A DNA stretch of 64,000 nucleotides, taken from the NCBI GenBank assembly GCA_964291375.2, contig OZ219809.1, positions 1,550,001 through 1,614,000 on the forward strand, given 5' to 3'. Below the pieces are notes generated by a model. That model was not told the DNA's origin. It searched no databases and saw only the letters and a list, made by a program, of their open reading frames with translations. The stretch's first letter is position 1, and the number at the start of each line of letters is the position of its first letter. Of the stretch, positions 8,658 to 16,290 are shown piece by piece. Both the position numbers and the translations under genes were made by a program. This stretch comes from 3107 sp001483205. Lineage in GTDB: Bacteria; Pseudomonadota; Alphaproteobacteria; Rhodobacterales; Rhodobacteraceae.

Positions 8658-9518
8658 TCATTCTGCCGCCAGCCTGAGTTCCGGCCGCCCGATCGCCGCC
8701 AGCTCACAGGCAATGCCCGAGATCAGCCGCCGGAACGCGGCAAAATTCCGGTTGGGGCGAAACCGCGCCTCATCCATATAGAGCGACCGGTCAATCTCTA
8801 CCTGCACCGCATGGCGGCCCGCTGACGGACACCCGTATCGCCCGACGATATAGGCCCCGGCAAACGGCGCATTGCGCACCACATTCAGCCCCGCGCCCCG
8901 AAACGCGGCCTCAATCCGGTCAACCACCGCACCGGCGGCAGAGACGCCGAAACGGTCCCCCAGCACCACATCCGGCACGGCAGCCCCGCGCGGGCGGATG
9001 CCGCAGGCCGCCTCGTGCGGCATAGAGTGACAATCGATCAGAATCGCCTGGCCGAAATGCCGGTGGCTCTCTGCCATCAGCCGCCCGAGCCTGTCGTGAT
9101 AGGGCCGCCAGAAGCGGGCGATGCGCTCTTCGGCCTCGGCACGGGACACATGGCCGCGATAGATCGCCCGGCCACTGGCCACCACACGCGGAATCACTCC
9201 AAGGCCGGAGGCCACGCGCGGATTGCGCCCGGGGTTGGGCGCGCCTTTGACCACCGCCGGGTCAAGCTCATCCGCGCCCCGGTTGAGGTCGATATAGGCG
9301 CGCGGGGCGGTGGCGGCCAGCAGTGGCGCACCGAACGCAGGCGCATCGGCAAATAACCGGTCCACATACATGTCCTCTGAAGAGCGAATCGTCCGCTCAT
9401 CCAGCACCGAGGCGCGCAGAAACGCCCGCGGATAGACCCGCCCGCTGTGCGGCGAGGCAAAGATCACGCTGGTGGTGCGGGCGTCGGGCATCGACAGCTC
9501 ATAAGGCGCTTTCGGCAT
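8658..9518 (-). CDS. N-formylglutamate amidohydrolase family protein
   Basis: A 286-residue protein of the N-formylglutamate amidohydrolase family (zinc-dependent, as HutG of the five-step histidine degradation route or related N-formyl-aspartate enzymes). Characteristic blocks are FASPHSGRVYP near the N terminus, AYIDLNRGADELDP, and the ILIDCHSMP metal-binding segment. There are no hut genes next to it, so a role in histidine breakdown is not supported by context here. The ATG at 9516-9518 is preceded by GAGAGGAGCC. Confidence 0.88.
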   Translation of the reverse strand: MPKAPYELSMPDARTTSVIFASPHSGRVYPRAFLRASVLDERTIRSSEDMYVDRLFADAPAFGAPLLAATAPRAYIDLNRGADELDPAVVKGAPNPGRNPRVASGLGVIPRVVASGRAIYRGHVSRAEAEERIARFWRPYHDRLGRLMAESHRHFGQAILIDCHSMPHEAACGIRPRGAAVPDVVLGDRFGVSAAGAVVDRIEAAFRGAGLNVVRNAPFAGAYIVGRYGCPSAGRHAVQVEIDRSLYMDEARFRPNRNFAAFRRLISGIACELAAIGRPELRLAAE

Positions 9519-9573
9519 GGTGGCTCCTCTCAGCTTTCGGTTATAAACGGTTTTTCGGATGCGCCGAAAGCCC

Positions 9574-9602
9574 TTGATCCCCTGGGGCGAACCTTTTATA
9601 GA
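9574..9602 (+). promoter_or_regulatory. Sigma-70-type promoter for tRNA-Val
   Basis: TTGATC (9574-9579) and TATAGA (9597-9602) are separated by exactly 17 bp and lie about 70 bp upstream of the tRNA, in the correct orientation. Confidence 0.55.
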
Positions 9603-9671
9603 CCGCCCGGAAGACGCGACGCCACAGCCCGCGTCCCTTTTGTTCAGGGGCGACGGACAGGTTGGTGATGC

Positions 9672-9746
<75 letters not shown>

Positions 9747-9823
9747 TCCCGGCAGGGGCTGGCCGCCGCAAAACGACCGCGAAACGACAAAGCGCGCACA
9801 TGCTGCGACATGAGGAAATGGCC

Positions 9824-9949
9824 ATGAAGGTTCGCAACTCTCTCCGCTCGCTCAAGAGCCGCCACCGCGATTGCCGCGTCGTGCGCCGCAAGGGTCGCGT
9901 CTATGTTGTCAACAAGACGCAACGCCGGTTCAAGGCCCGTCAGGGTTGA
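9824..9949 (+). CDS. rpmJ: 50S ribosomal protein L36 (zinc-free form)
   Basis: A 41-residue basic protein, MKVRNSLRSLKSRHRDCR onwards, ending in QRRFKARQG. It is a full-length L36 of the alphaproteobacterial YkgO type that lacks the four-Cys zinc ribbon (only one Cys is present). I chose the ATG at 9824; an in-frame ATG six bases earlier (9818) would add two residues and cannot be excluded. GAGGAAA lies just upstream. It sits alone behind tRNA-Val. Confidence 0.93.
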   Translation: MKVRNSLRSLKSRHRDCRVVRRKGRVYVVNKTQRRFKARQG

Positions 9950-9952
9950 GTC

Positions 9953-9972
9953 GGGCGGCGCGCGCCCCTCTT
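9953..9972 (+). terminator. Weak hairpin after rpmJ
   Basis: GGGCG and CGCCC (9953-9957 and 9963-9967) form a five-pair GC stem with a five-base loop, followed by CTCTT. It is correctly placed just after the rpmJ stop codon, but the T tract is poor. Confidence 0.35.
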
Positions 9973-10036
9973 AAGACCTCTGCAAATCGGGCCATGCCTT
10001 ACCCGCGGGTAAGGGTGAGGCTTATCCGCGGATAAG
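9973..10036. repeat. A-type terminus followed by two B palindromes
   Basis: AAGACCTCTGCAAATCGGGCC (an A left end) leads into CCTTACCCGCGGGTAAGG at 9997-10014 and CTTATCCGCGGATAAG at 10021-10036. Both are perfect palindromes; the first carries compensating T-to-C and A-to-G changes on the two arms. Confidence 0.7.
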
Positions 10037-10065
10037 GGCAGCATCGCTGACATATAGCGTAACGC

Positions 10066-11958
10066 TCAGGCGGCCCGAAGGCTCTGCATATCCGACAACA
10101 ACGCCAGTATCTCGGCCTTTCTGACCGGCTTTGATATGACCCGATCAATCCCGTTAGCGCGGTATTCCTTAACCTGATGCGTCATCACATTCGCCGTCAC
10201 CGCGACGATCAGGGTGGCCGCCTGCCCGGTTTCGCGCTCATGGGCGCGGATGCGGCGGGTGGCCTCAATCCCGTCCATTTCCGGCATCTGGATGTCCATC
10301 AGGATCAGGTCAAACCGCTCCTTAAGCGCCGCGTCCACCGCCTCGGCCCCGTTGACAGCCTCGACCACCTGCCCGGCCCGACCGCGCAAAAATCGCTGCA
10401 TAACCAGACGATTGGTCCGGCTGTCATCAACCAGCAGCAGCCGGGCGACAGCCACTTCCGGCGCGCCTGCCCCGGTATCAGGGGCCGGGTTCACAACCGC
10501 ATCGCCGCCGCCATCGCCACCCGCGTCAGGGGCAACCACAACCGGACGCGGGACAGACAGGGACGGCGCATAATCACGCGCCCCCTCGCCGGGCAGAATG
10601 TCCGTTTCCGCCCCGCCATCCGCCGCCTTCAGCACCACACGCGCCACAAAGGTGCTGCCCTCACCCGGACGGCTCTGCACCGTCAGATCGCCCCCCATCT
10701 GCCGACAGATGGCGCGCGAGATCGTCAGGCCCAGACCGGTGCCGCCCGCCCGGCGCGCCGTGCCTGCATCCGCCTGGGTGAACGGCTCAAAAATACGCGC
10801 CTGCGTCTCGGGCGCAATGCCTATCCCCGTATCGCTGACGCTCATCGACAGCGCCTGACCGCCCTCACCCGGCGGCGCGGCGGCCACCACCACCCGAACG
10901 CCCCCCGCATCGGTGAATTTCAGCGCGTTTGACACCAGATTGTTCAGAACCTGGGACAGGCGCATCGGGTCTCCGCTCACCGCGCCGGGCAGGTCCGCGC
11001 CAACCTGCAAGGACAGGTGAACGCCCTTTTCCCGCGCTTTGGACTGATGCAGGGCGACACAGTGCTCAATCCGCCTGCGGGGATCAAAGGCAACCTCTTC
11101 AAGCTCCAGATGGCCGGATTCGACCTTCGAGATGTCCAGCACATCATCTATCGTCGAGACCAGAAGCTGCCCGGCCCCGACCATCACATCGACCAGCCCG
11201 GCCTGTTCCTGCGACAGGGGCGTGGCGGACAGTTCCTGCGCCATCCCCAGAACCCCGTTCAGGGGGGTGCGGATTTCATGGCTGACATTGGCAAGAAAGG
11301 CGCTCTTGGCCTCGCTCGCCGCCATTGCCGCAGTGCGCAGGTGCCGTTCCCGTGCCTGCGCCCGGCCCGCCATCAGCAACTCAACGCTCATGTAAAGGAT
11401 CAGGCTGGCAACGCTGAGAATCGCCAGCATTTCATAGCGCGCGCCGCCCGAGAGCGCAGCAGCCCGTAACATCGCTTCCCGATCAACCAGAAATTCCCTG
11501 ATCCACAGCGACCTGATCTCCGCCGCCCGTGCAGCCACTTCCGCGCGCAATTCCGCCGCCTGCGCCGGGGTGAAATCCGGCGCGTCATAAATGGCGTGCT
11601 CCCACGCGGTCAGCAGCCCCGACAGAGTGTCGATGGCCCGCAGGATGCTGGCGTCGATCCTGAGTTCACTTCCTTCCAGCACCCCGACCCTGCTCCAGAG
11701 CAATTCTGCCTGAAGGATCAGGTCATCCCGGACCGCCAGCCCGGCCTCATAGTCCTGAAGGATCAGTTCAAGCCGTTTGATCTCAAAGATGGTTTCGCTG
11801 ATTTTCCACGACAGGCCGGTCAGGTTGAAGGCCAGTTCCTTCTCTTCCTCGATCACCTCGGCGCGCATACTCATCAGGCTGGTGACCAGAACGCCAAAGG
11901 CCACCACAGCCAGCAGCGTTCTGGCCAACCTGCCTGACAATGCGGGCCATTTCGGCAC
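10066..11958 (-). CDS. Hybrid sensor histidine kinase with C-terminal receiver domain
   Basis: A 630-residue inner-membrane hybrid kinase. Two membrane segments (about residues 12-30 and 177-197) enclose a helical periplasmic sensor region of about 145 residues. The HisKA domain has the phospho-acceptor His227 in FLANVSHEIRTPLNG, followed by the ATPase domain with the N box (NNLVSNALKF), DTGIGI and GGTGLGL. A receiver domain follows, with LLLVDDS and the phospho-acceptor Asp in LILMDIQMPEMDG. No Hpt domain is present, so a separate phosphotransfer protein is expected. The gene starts four bases after the stop of the exported protein gene upstream, so the pair is an operon. Confidence 0.93.
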   Translation of the reverse strand: MPKWPALSGRLARTLLAVVAFGVLVTSLMSMRAEVIEEEKELAFNLTGLSWKISETIFEIKRLELILQDYEAGLAVRDDLILQAELLWSRVGVLEGSELRIDASILRAIDTLSGLLTAWEHAIYDAPDFTPAQAAELRAEVAARAAEIRSLWIREFLVDREAMLRAAALSGGARYEMLAILSVASLILYMSVELLMAGRAQARERHLRTAAMAASEAKSAFLANVSHEIRTPLNGVLGMAQELSATPLSQEQAGLVDVMVGAGQLLVSTIDDVLDISKVESGHLELEEVAFDPRRRIEHCVALHQSKAREKGVHLSLQVGADLPGAVSGDPMRLSQVLNNLVSNALKFTDAGGVRVVVAAAPPGEGGQALSMSVSDTGIGIAPETQARIFEPFTQADAGTARRAGGTGLGLTISRAICRQMGGDLTVQSRPGEGSTFVARVVLKAADGGAETDILPGEGARDYAPSLSVPRPVVVAPDAGGDGGGDAVVNPAPDTGAGAPEVAVARLLLVDDSRTNRLVMQRFLRGRAGQVVEAVNGAEAVDAALKERFDLILMDIQMPEMDGIEATRRIRAHERETGQAATLIVAVTANVMTHQVKEYRANGIDRVISKPVRKAEILALLSDMQSLRAA

Positions 11959-11962
11959 CGGG

Positions 11963-12505
11963 TTAGCTCTGAACCTCGATACGGCTGAGCTGCCAGATCA
12001 TTTCCGTATCGAACGGTTTTTCGAGGATTTCCTGTTCTGACAGCGGATAGACGACCCAGATCGGCCCCTTGTCGCGCACCCGCATCGGGCGTCCGTTCAT
12101 GTCGAGCGCCAGCAGCACGTCGTGCTCGGCGGCATGGGCGACGGGGATTTCGACGAAATAACCGTTGATCGCGGTGGCAATCATGGTTTCGCCCTCTGCC
12201 GCCACTGCGTCGAGCAAGGATGCAAGGGTTGGCCCGGCGAATCTCTGCGGCCCGGTGGTGAAGGACGTATGGGTTTCGATTTCGCGCCAGTCGAGGTTTT
12301 CGAGCATTACGCGGTCAAATGTCGCGACGCCTGCGTCATTCGCGTTTCCGTTGCCGATCCCGATCCCGCCGGAAACCGTCAGGATGACCGGGCCTTCCGG
12401 TGCGGGCAGACCGCTGGCACCGTCAGAACTGCCAGCACCGGCACCGGCGACGGATGCGCCGAACAGGGAAACCACCACGGCCAACACCAACCGCATATTA
12501 TACAT
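11963..12505 (-). CDS. Exported protein with molybdopterin-dependent oxidoreductase-like fold
   Basis: A 180-residue secreted protein. A signal peptide (MRLVLAVVVSLFGASVAGAGA) is followed by a domain like the sulfite-oxidase-type pterin fold: LTVSGGIG, FAGPTLASLLDA, a central MIATAINGYFVEIPV and GPIWVVYPL. The cofactor-ligating Cys of true enzymes is not evident, so it may be a non-catalytic ligand-binding relative. I chose the ATG at 12503-12505 because GGAGG lies eight bases upstream. It is the first gene of an operon with the histidine kinase, which suggests a periplasmic sensing partner. That role is inferred. Confidence 0.7.
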   Translation of the reverse strand: MYNMRLVLAVVVSLFGASVAGAGAGSSDGASGLPAPEGPVILTVSGGIGIGNGNANDAGVATFDRVMLENLDWREIETHTSFTTGPQRFAGPTLASLLDAVAAEGETMIATAINGYFVEIPVAHAAEHDVLLALDMNGRPMRVRDKGPIWVVYPLSEQEILEKPFDTEMIWQLSRIEVQS

Positions 12506-12703
12506 GACAAAACCTCCGATTCCGATACCTGGGGCGAGCATCGCAATCAGAAGTTAATCATGTGTTGACAGGGACACGTCAAGCGACATAAGGCCGCACC
12601 GGGGCAGGCGGACGTTACGTCATGCCTTCTGCCTGCTTTTGGCCCTGTTCGCAGGCCCCTGTTAACCGGATGTTTACCATGCTTGGGCAGGGTCGCCACT
12701 ATT

Positions 12704-13462
12704 ATGCCGCGCAACCGGTTCTCCGAGCTTTCCACGCCGCTTTTCGAGCAGGACGAAGCGGCGGTCCTTCCCGCCAAGGGGGGCAGGGTGCCATCCTATA
12801 TCCGCGATCACCGCAAGCGATTGCGCCAGCGCTTCACCGAGGGCGGCGCAGAGGCCATGCCGGATTACGAACTGCTGGAACTGGTCCTGTTCCGCGCCAT
12901 CCCCCGGCGGGACGTAAAGCCGCTTGCCCGGCGGCTGCTCGACACCTTCGGCGATTTCAACCGGGTGGTTTCCGCATCGCCCGAGCGGTTGCGTCAGGTC
13001 GATGGCGCGGGGGAGGCCGTGGTGCAGGAACTGAAGATCGTCGAAGCCGCCTGCCACCGGCTGGCGCGGTCGCGGGTCATGCGGCGGCCCGTGATCTCAA
13101 GCTGGGATCAGGTGCTGGATTACTGCCACACCGCGATGGCGCACCGGGAAACCGAGCAATTCCGCGTGCTCTATCTCGACCGCAAGAATGTGCTGATTGC
13201 CGATGAGCAACAGGCGCGCGGCACGGTCGATCATGTGCCCGTCTACCCGCGTGAGGTGGTGAAACGGGCGCTGGAACTGAATGCCTCAGCGCTCATCCTT
13301 GTGCATAATCACCCGTCCGGGGATCCGACGCCCTCGGACGCGGACGTGACGATGACCAACCGGATCAGGGATGCGGCAGAGGCCCTGGGCCTGGTGCTGC
13401 ATGACCACCTGATCGTCGGGAAATCCTGCGAACTGAGTTTCCGGTCCGCCGGTTATCTCTGA
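12704..13462 (+). CDS. radC: RadC family JAB/MPN-domain protein
   Basis: A 252-residue RadC protein. An N-terminal helix-hairpin-helix region (PDYELLELVLFRAIPRRD to RLRQVDGAG) is followed by the MPN metalloprotease-like domain with the JAMM signature HNHPSGDPTPSDAD and an upstream Glu in YPREVVKRAL. RadC was first linked to DNA repair, but that role is doubtful; the family is often near mobile DNA. I prefer the ATG at 12704; a TTG 21 bases earlier is in frame. The last ten bases overlap the end of the convergent binding-protein/OmpA gene. Confidence 0.92.
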   Translation: MPRNRFSELSTPLFEQDEAAVLPAKGGRVPSYIRDHRKRLRQRFTEGGAEAMPDYELLELVLFRAIPRRDVKPLARRLLDTFGDFNRVVSASPERLRQVDGAGEAVVQELKIVEAACHRLARSRVMRRPVISSWDQVLDYCHTAMAHRETEQFRVLYLDRKNVLIADEQQARGTVDHVPVYPREVVKRALELNASALILVHNHPSGDPTPSDADVTMTNRIRDAAEALGLVLHDHLIVGKSCELSFRSAGYL

Positions 13463-15009
13463 GCCGGGCGCAGCCACAGCTCCACCCGCCGGTTGACCCT
13501 GCGCCCCCAGTCGCTGTCATCGCAGGCAATCGGCATCGCCTCGCCAAAGCCGTCGGTTGACAGGGTGACGCGGCCCATGTCGCTGACCATCTCTGCCAGC
13601 GCGTCGCGCACGGCGATGGCCCGGCGTTCCGCGATCCGCCGGTTGGCGTCCGCGTCGCCCTCTCCATCGCTGAAACCGGCAAGCAGCAGGTCGCCGCCAT
13701 CGAATGTCCCGGCCTCGATCAGCAGGGCGATCCGGCGAAGGTCGGCGTGCGCTTGGGAATCCGGCCTTGATGAACCGGGTTGAAACCGGAAGGTGGGGGT
13801 CAGACGCGCGCCCTTTGACAGAACCCCGACCATGCGTTGCAGCTCTGACAGCGGCACCTCGCTGCCCGCCCGCGCAATCGCGTTCGCCAGCCGCCCCCCC
13901 TGGGCCGACAGGGGGGTGCGGGCGATCCGGCTGTCCGCAAAACCGGCGCGGGCGACGATCCGCTGTGCGGCGTCAAGCTCAAGGAACCGCAGGAACGCCC
14001 GTGCCGGTTTCGGCAGTCGCCGGGCGGGGGTGTAGAGGAACATCGGTGCAGAGAACGGATAATCCCCGGTCCTGAGTGCGGCGGCGGTGACCGGCAGGTC
14101 AAAACCGCAGGTTCCGGTGATCCGCAGCGGTTTCGCACTGCCGGTTTCGGACCAGCGGGCAAGGCCCAGTGCGAACGGGTCGCGGGCAACCGCATCAGAG
14201 AGCGCCGCAGGGTCGGCATGAAAGACCGTAGCAGGGGGGGCGTCCGGTTTGTTCGGTTTGTCGTCCGGCAGAAGAAACGGGAACCCATGGCCCGGATCGC
14301 TCTGCGGGTGGGGCAGATGCAGGGTGATCGGGGCGTCCGCCCCGCCAAATGCGCTCCAGTTGCCGGTCTCCCCCCGCAGGACGGCGCGCAGCGCGTCAGA
14401 GCCGAGCGCATCAACCGGGTTCGACAGCGACACCACCGGCACAAGCGCGTCAAGCGCAAGGACACGCGCGCGATGGTCCGGCTGCCCCCCGGTGTCCGCA
14501 CTGATAACCGGCCCGGCAGACAGCAGCATGTCGGCCCCGCCGCCCGCCAATTCTGCCAGCCCGTCACCATCCGGCAGCCCCAGATCAAAGGCGAACCGCG
14601 CCACCGGCTGCCCGGTCTGCCCGGCGATCAGCTCATATGCAAAGTCCGTATCACTGCGCATGATCCGCCGCACGGTCAGGCCCTCCTGCCCGGCAAAACC
14701 CTCCAGCAGGCGCGGGAACAGCCGCGCGCCGAGCGTCGGGGAGCCGATCACCCGCAGCCGCGCCACATGCGCCCCTGGCTCCGGGCATCCCGGCCCGGCA
14801 CAGGACACGCCGCTGCCATCAAGCGTCAGGGGGCCGTATTCGGTCCTGACCCGGTAAAACTCGCCGTCAAAGCTCAGAAGGGTGCCCTCGACCGTCACCA
14901 GCCCGTCATGGGAAGTCAGGGCCACATCCTGCGCCCGCGCCGCCCCCGGCCACGCAAGCAGCAGAAGCACGATGCAGAATATCGCCTGACGACGGAGTTT
15001 TGATTTCAA
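13453..15009 (-). CDS. Periplasmic substrate-binding protein fused to an OmpA-like domain
   Basis: A protein of about 518 residues with a signal peptide (AIFCIVLLLLAWPGAARA). The middle (about residues 90-370) resembles phosphate-type periplasmic binding proteins, with VIGSPTLGARLFPRLLEGF and a late CGFDLPVTAAALRTGDYPFS. The C terminus (about 400-518) is an OmpA-like peptidoglycan-binding domain ending RRVNRRVELWL. I chose the TTG at 15007-15009; the frame is open 58 codons further, but that part is encoded by the C repeat and precedes the signal peptide. This layout suggests a wall-anchored ligand-binding protein. The ligand is unknown. Confidence 0.78.
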   Translation of the reverse strand: MKSKLRRQAIFCIVLLLLAWPGAARAQDVALTSHDGLVTVEGTLLSFDGEFYRVRTEYGPLTLDGSGVSCAGPGCPEPGAHVARLRVIGSPTLGARLFPRLLEGFAGQEGLTVRRIMRSDTDFAYELIAGQTGQPVARFAFDLGLPDGDGLAELAGGGADMLLSAGPVISADTGGQPDHRARVLALDALVPVVSLSNPVDALGSDALRAVLRGETGNWSAFGGADAPITLHLPHPQSDPGHGFPFLLPDDKPNKPDAPPATVFHADPAALSDAVARDPFALGLARWSETGSAKPLRITGTCGFDLPVTAAALRTGDYPFSAPMFLYTPARRLPKPARAFLRFLELDAAQRIVARAGFADSRIARTPLSAQGGRLANAIARAGSEVPLSELQRMVGVLSKGARLTPTFRFQPGSSRPDSQAHADLRRIALLIEAGTFDGGDLLLAGFSDGEGDADANRRIAERRAIAVRDALAEMVSDMGRVTLSTDGFGEAMPIACDDSDWGRRVNRRVELWLRPAQR

Positions 15010-15156
15010 GCCCCGGCCCTGATCCCGCCCGGCGCTTTGCACCCGCCGGGCCGGGCGCTGCCCTTCGGACTGTTTGCGCCTCTGTTCCGGCAAAGCACCT
15101 GCCACTTGCGCCCTGACAGGATCAGGGTCTGAGCATGTGATCGATTTTACGTCGTC
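15000..15156. repeat. C-type repeat module
   Basis: This module opens with TTTGATTTCAAGCCCCGGCC, contains a long GC hairpin around CCCGCCGGGCCGGGCG, and closes with CAGGATCAGGGTC and GTGATCGATTTTAC. It overlaps the first few codons of the binding-protein/OmpA gene. The remaining bases to 15204 hold nothing recognisable. Confidence 0.65.
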
Positions 15157-15204
15157 ACACCATATCGCAGGCAAGGCTCTCATCCCGAAACCGTCCGCCT
15201 CATA

Positions 15205-16167
15205 TCAGTCACGGGCGATATTCAGCCCACCGAGGGGCGTTTTCAATATCAGAAATGTGCCGGTCCGGTCACAGCCGGGCATCTGAAGCACCAGATCAGC
15301 CCATTTCAACGCCGCGCCCGGTGCGCGCCGGGCAGTGCGCGCGGCAATCTCCCGGTCGCAGTTGAGCGCGTCAACCCCGGCCTCGATATGCAGGCGCACC
15401 GTCCCCGGCCTGTCCGCAAGCCCGGTCGGAAAGCTGTAGATTTCGGCAATCGCCGGGTCCGGCAGGGTCGGTTCCCCCAGCCGGGTCAGAAAACCGCCCC
15501 GCGCAAACAGGGCAGTGCCGGGGGTGCGGGGCGCGCCTTTCCAGACATGGCCGGACTGCCCCGGTAACGCACCGAATTCCAGCGCGTGAAGGGCGAGCTT
15601 CGCCGCCCCGTCCCAGGCGAGCGCGACGCGATCATGGTCTTCGAGGCGTCTTGCCGGGGCGGTGGCCCTGATCCTCAGACCATTGGCAAAGCGGACCGTG
15701 AAGGCCCCGGACGGGTCGAGCGCCGGGACCGCGACATCAAGCGTGCCAATCGTCGAGGTGCGGGCTGCAAAGCGCAGACCGGCATGGGTGATTTCCACGC
15801 GCTCATCCGGGTGGCAGGGGGCGGAAAGCGACAGCGCCATCATCGCCGCGGCCTGTTCCTTTACCGCGAGCGCGGTTCCGCACGGTTCCCCGAACATGTT
15901 GAGGTTCTGATCGGGCAGGGCGTGGTCTGTCGGGCCGGGGTCAGGCCGGGCGGCGGATTGCGGGCGGGGCACACCCGGCAGGGGCGGCAGGGCGACAAGG
16001 CTTTGCGCCGGTGGCCGGGGGAGTGAAATTTCCGGCGGGGCGGGGGGCGGCGGCTCTTGTTCGGGCGCAGCCTTGCGCCAGTCCTGATGCGTGGCATAGC
16101 CCGCAACGGCCAGCACGATCACGATCAGCCCGGCGGCGATCAGCCGGTGGTTCCCGGATGCGTCCAT
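15205..16167 (-). CDS. Proline-rich membrane-anchored protein of unknown function
   Basis: A 320-residue protein with one N-terminal membrane segment (LIAAGLIVIVLAVAGYAT, about residues 9-26). A proline-rich stretch (residues about 38-70, including EPPPPAPPEISLPRPP) leads to a periplasmic domain with paired cysteines (EPCGTAL, SAPCHPDE, ALNCDRE, QMPGCDRT). Proteins of this look next to secA in Rhodobacterales are often labelled translocase, but I see nothing that supports a transport function. It is downstream of secA on the same strand, with a repeat in the 123-bp gap. Confidence 0.6.
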   Translation of the reverse strand: MDASGNHRLIAAGLIVIVLAVAGYATHQDWRKAAPEQEPPPPAPPEISLPRPPAQSLVALPPLPGVPRPQSAARPDPGPTDHALPDQNLNMFGEPCGTALAVKEQAAAMMALSLSAPCHPDERVEITHAGLRFAARTSTIGTLDVAVPALDPSGAFTVRFANGLRIRATAPARRLEDHDRVALAWDGAAKLALHALEFGALPGQSGHVWKGAPRTPGTALFARGGFLTRLGEPTLPDPAIAEIYSFPTGLADRPGTVRLHIEAGVDALNCDREIAARTARRAPGAALKWADLVLQMPGCDRTGTFLILKTPLGGLNIARD

Positions 16168-16243
16168 GATCCGCCCTTATCCGTTCCGGTGCGGGGACAG
16201 TAAAGGGGGATCAGGGCAAAACTTCGGCAAGAGCCGCGATCAT

Positions 16244-16290
16244 TAAGACCTCTGCACATTGGCCGGGCCGGGCAGCCGCCTGCCTGGGCA
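16244..16290. repeat. Left half of an A-type repeat
   Basis: TTAAGACCTCTGCACATTGG and the following GGGCCGGGCAGCCGCCTGCC match the left arm of the long A elements. The right arm is missing and the sequence runs into the secA stop codon. Confidence 0.65.

Noticed and set aside
15010..15183. 58-codon N-terminal extension of the binding-protein/OmpA gene
   Set aside because: It is encoded by the C repeat and would bury the signal peptide.
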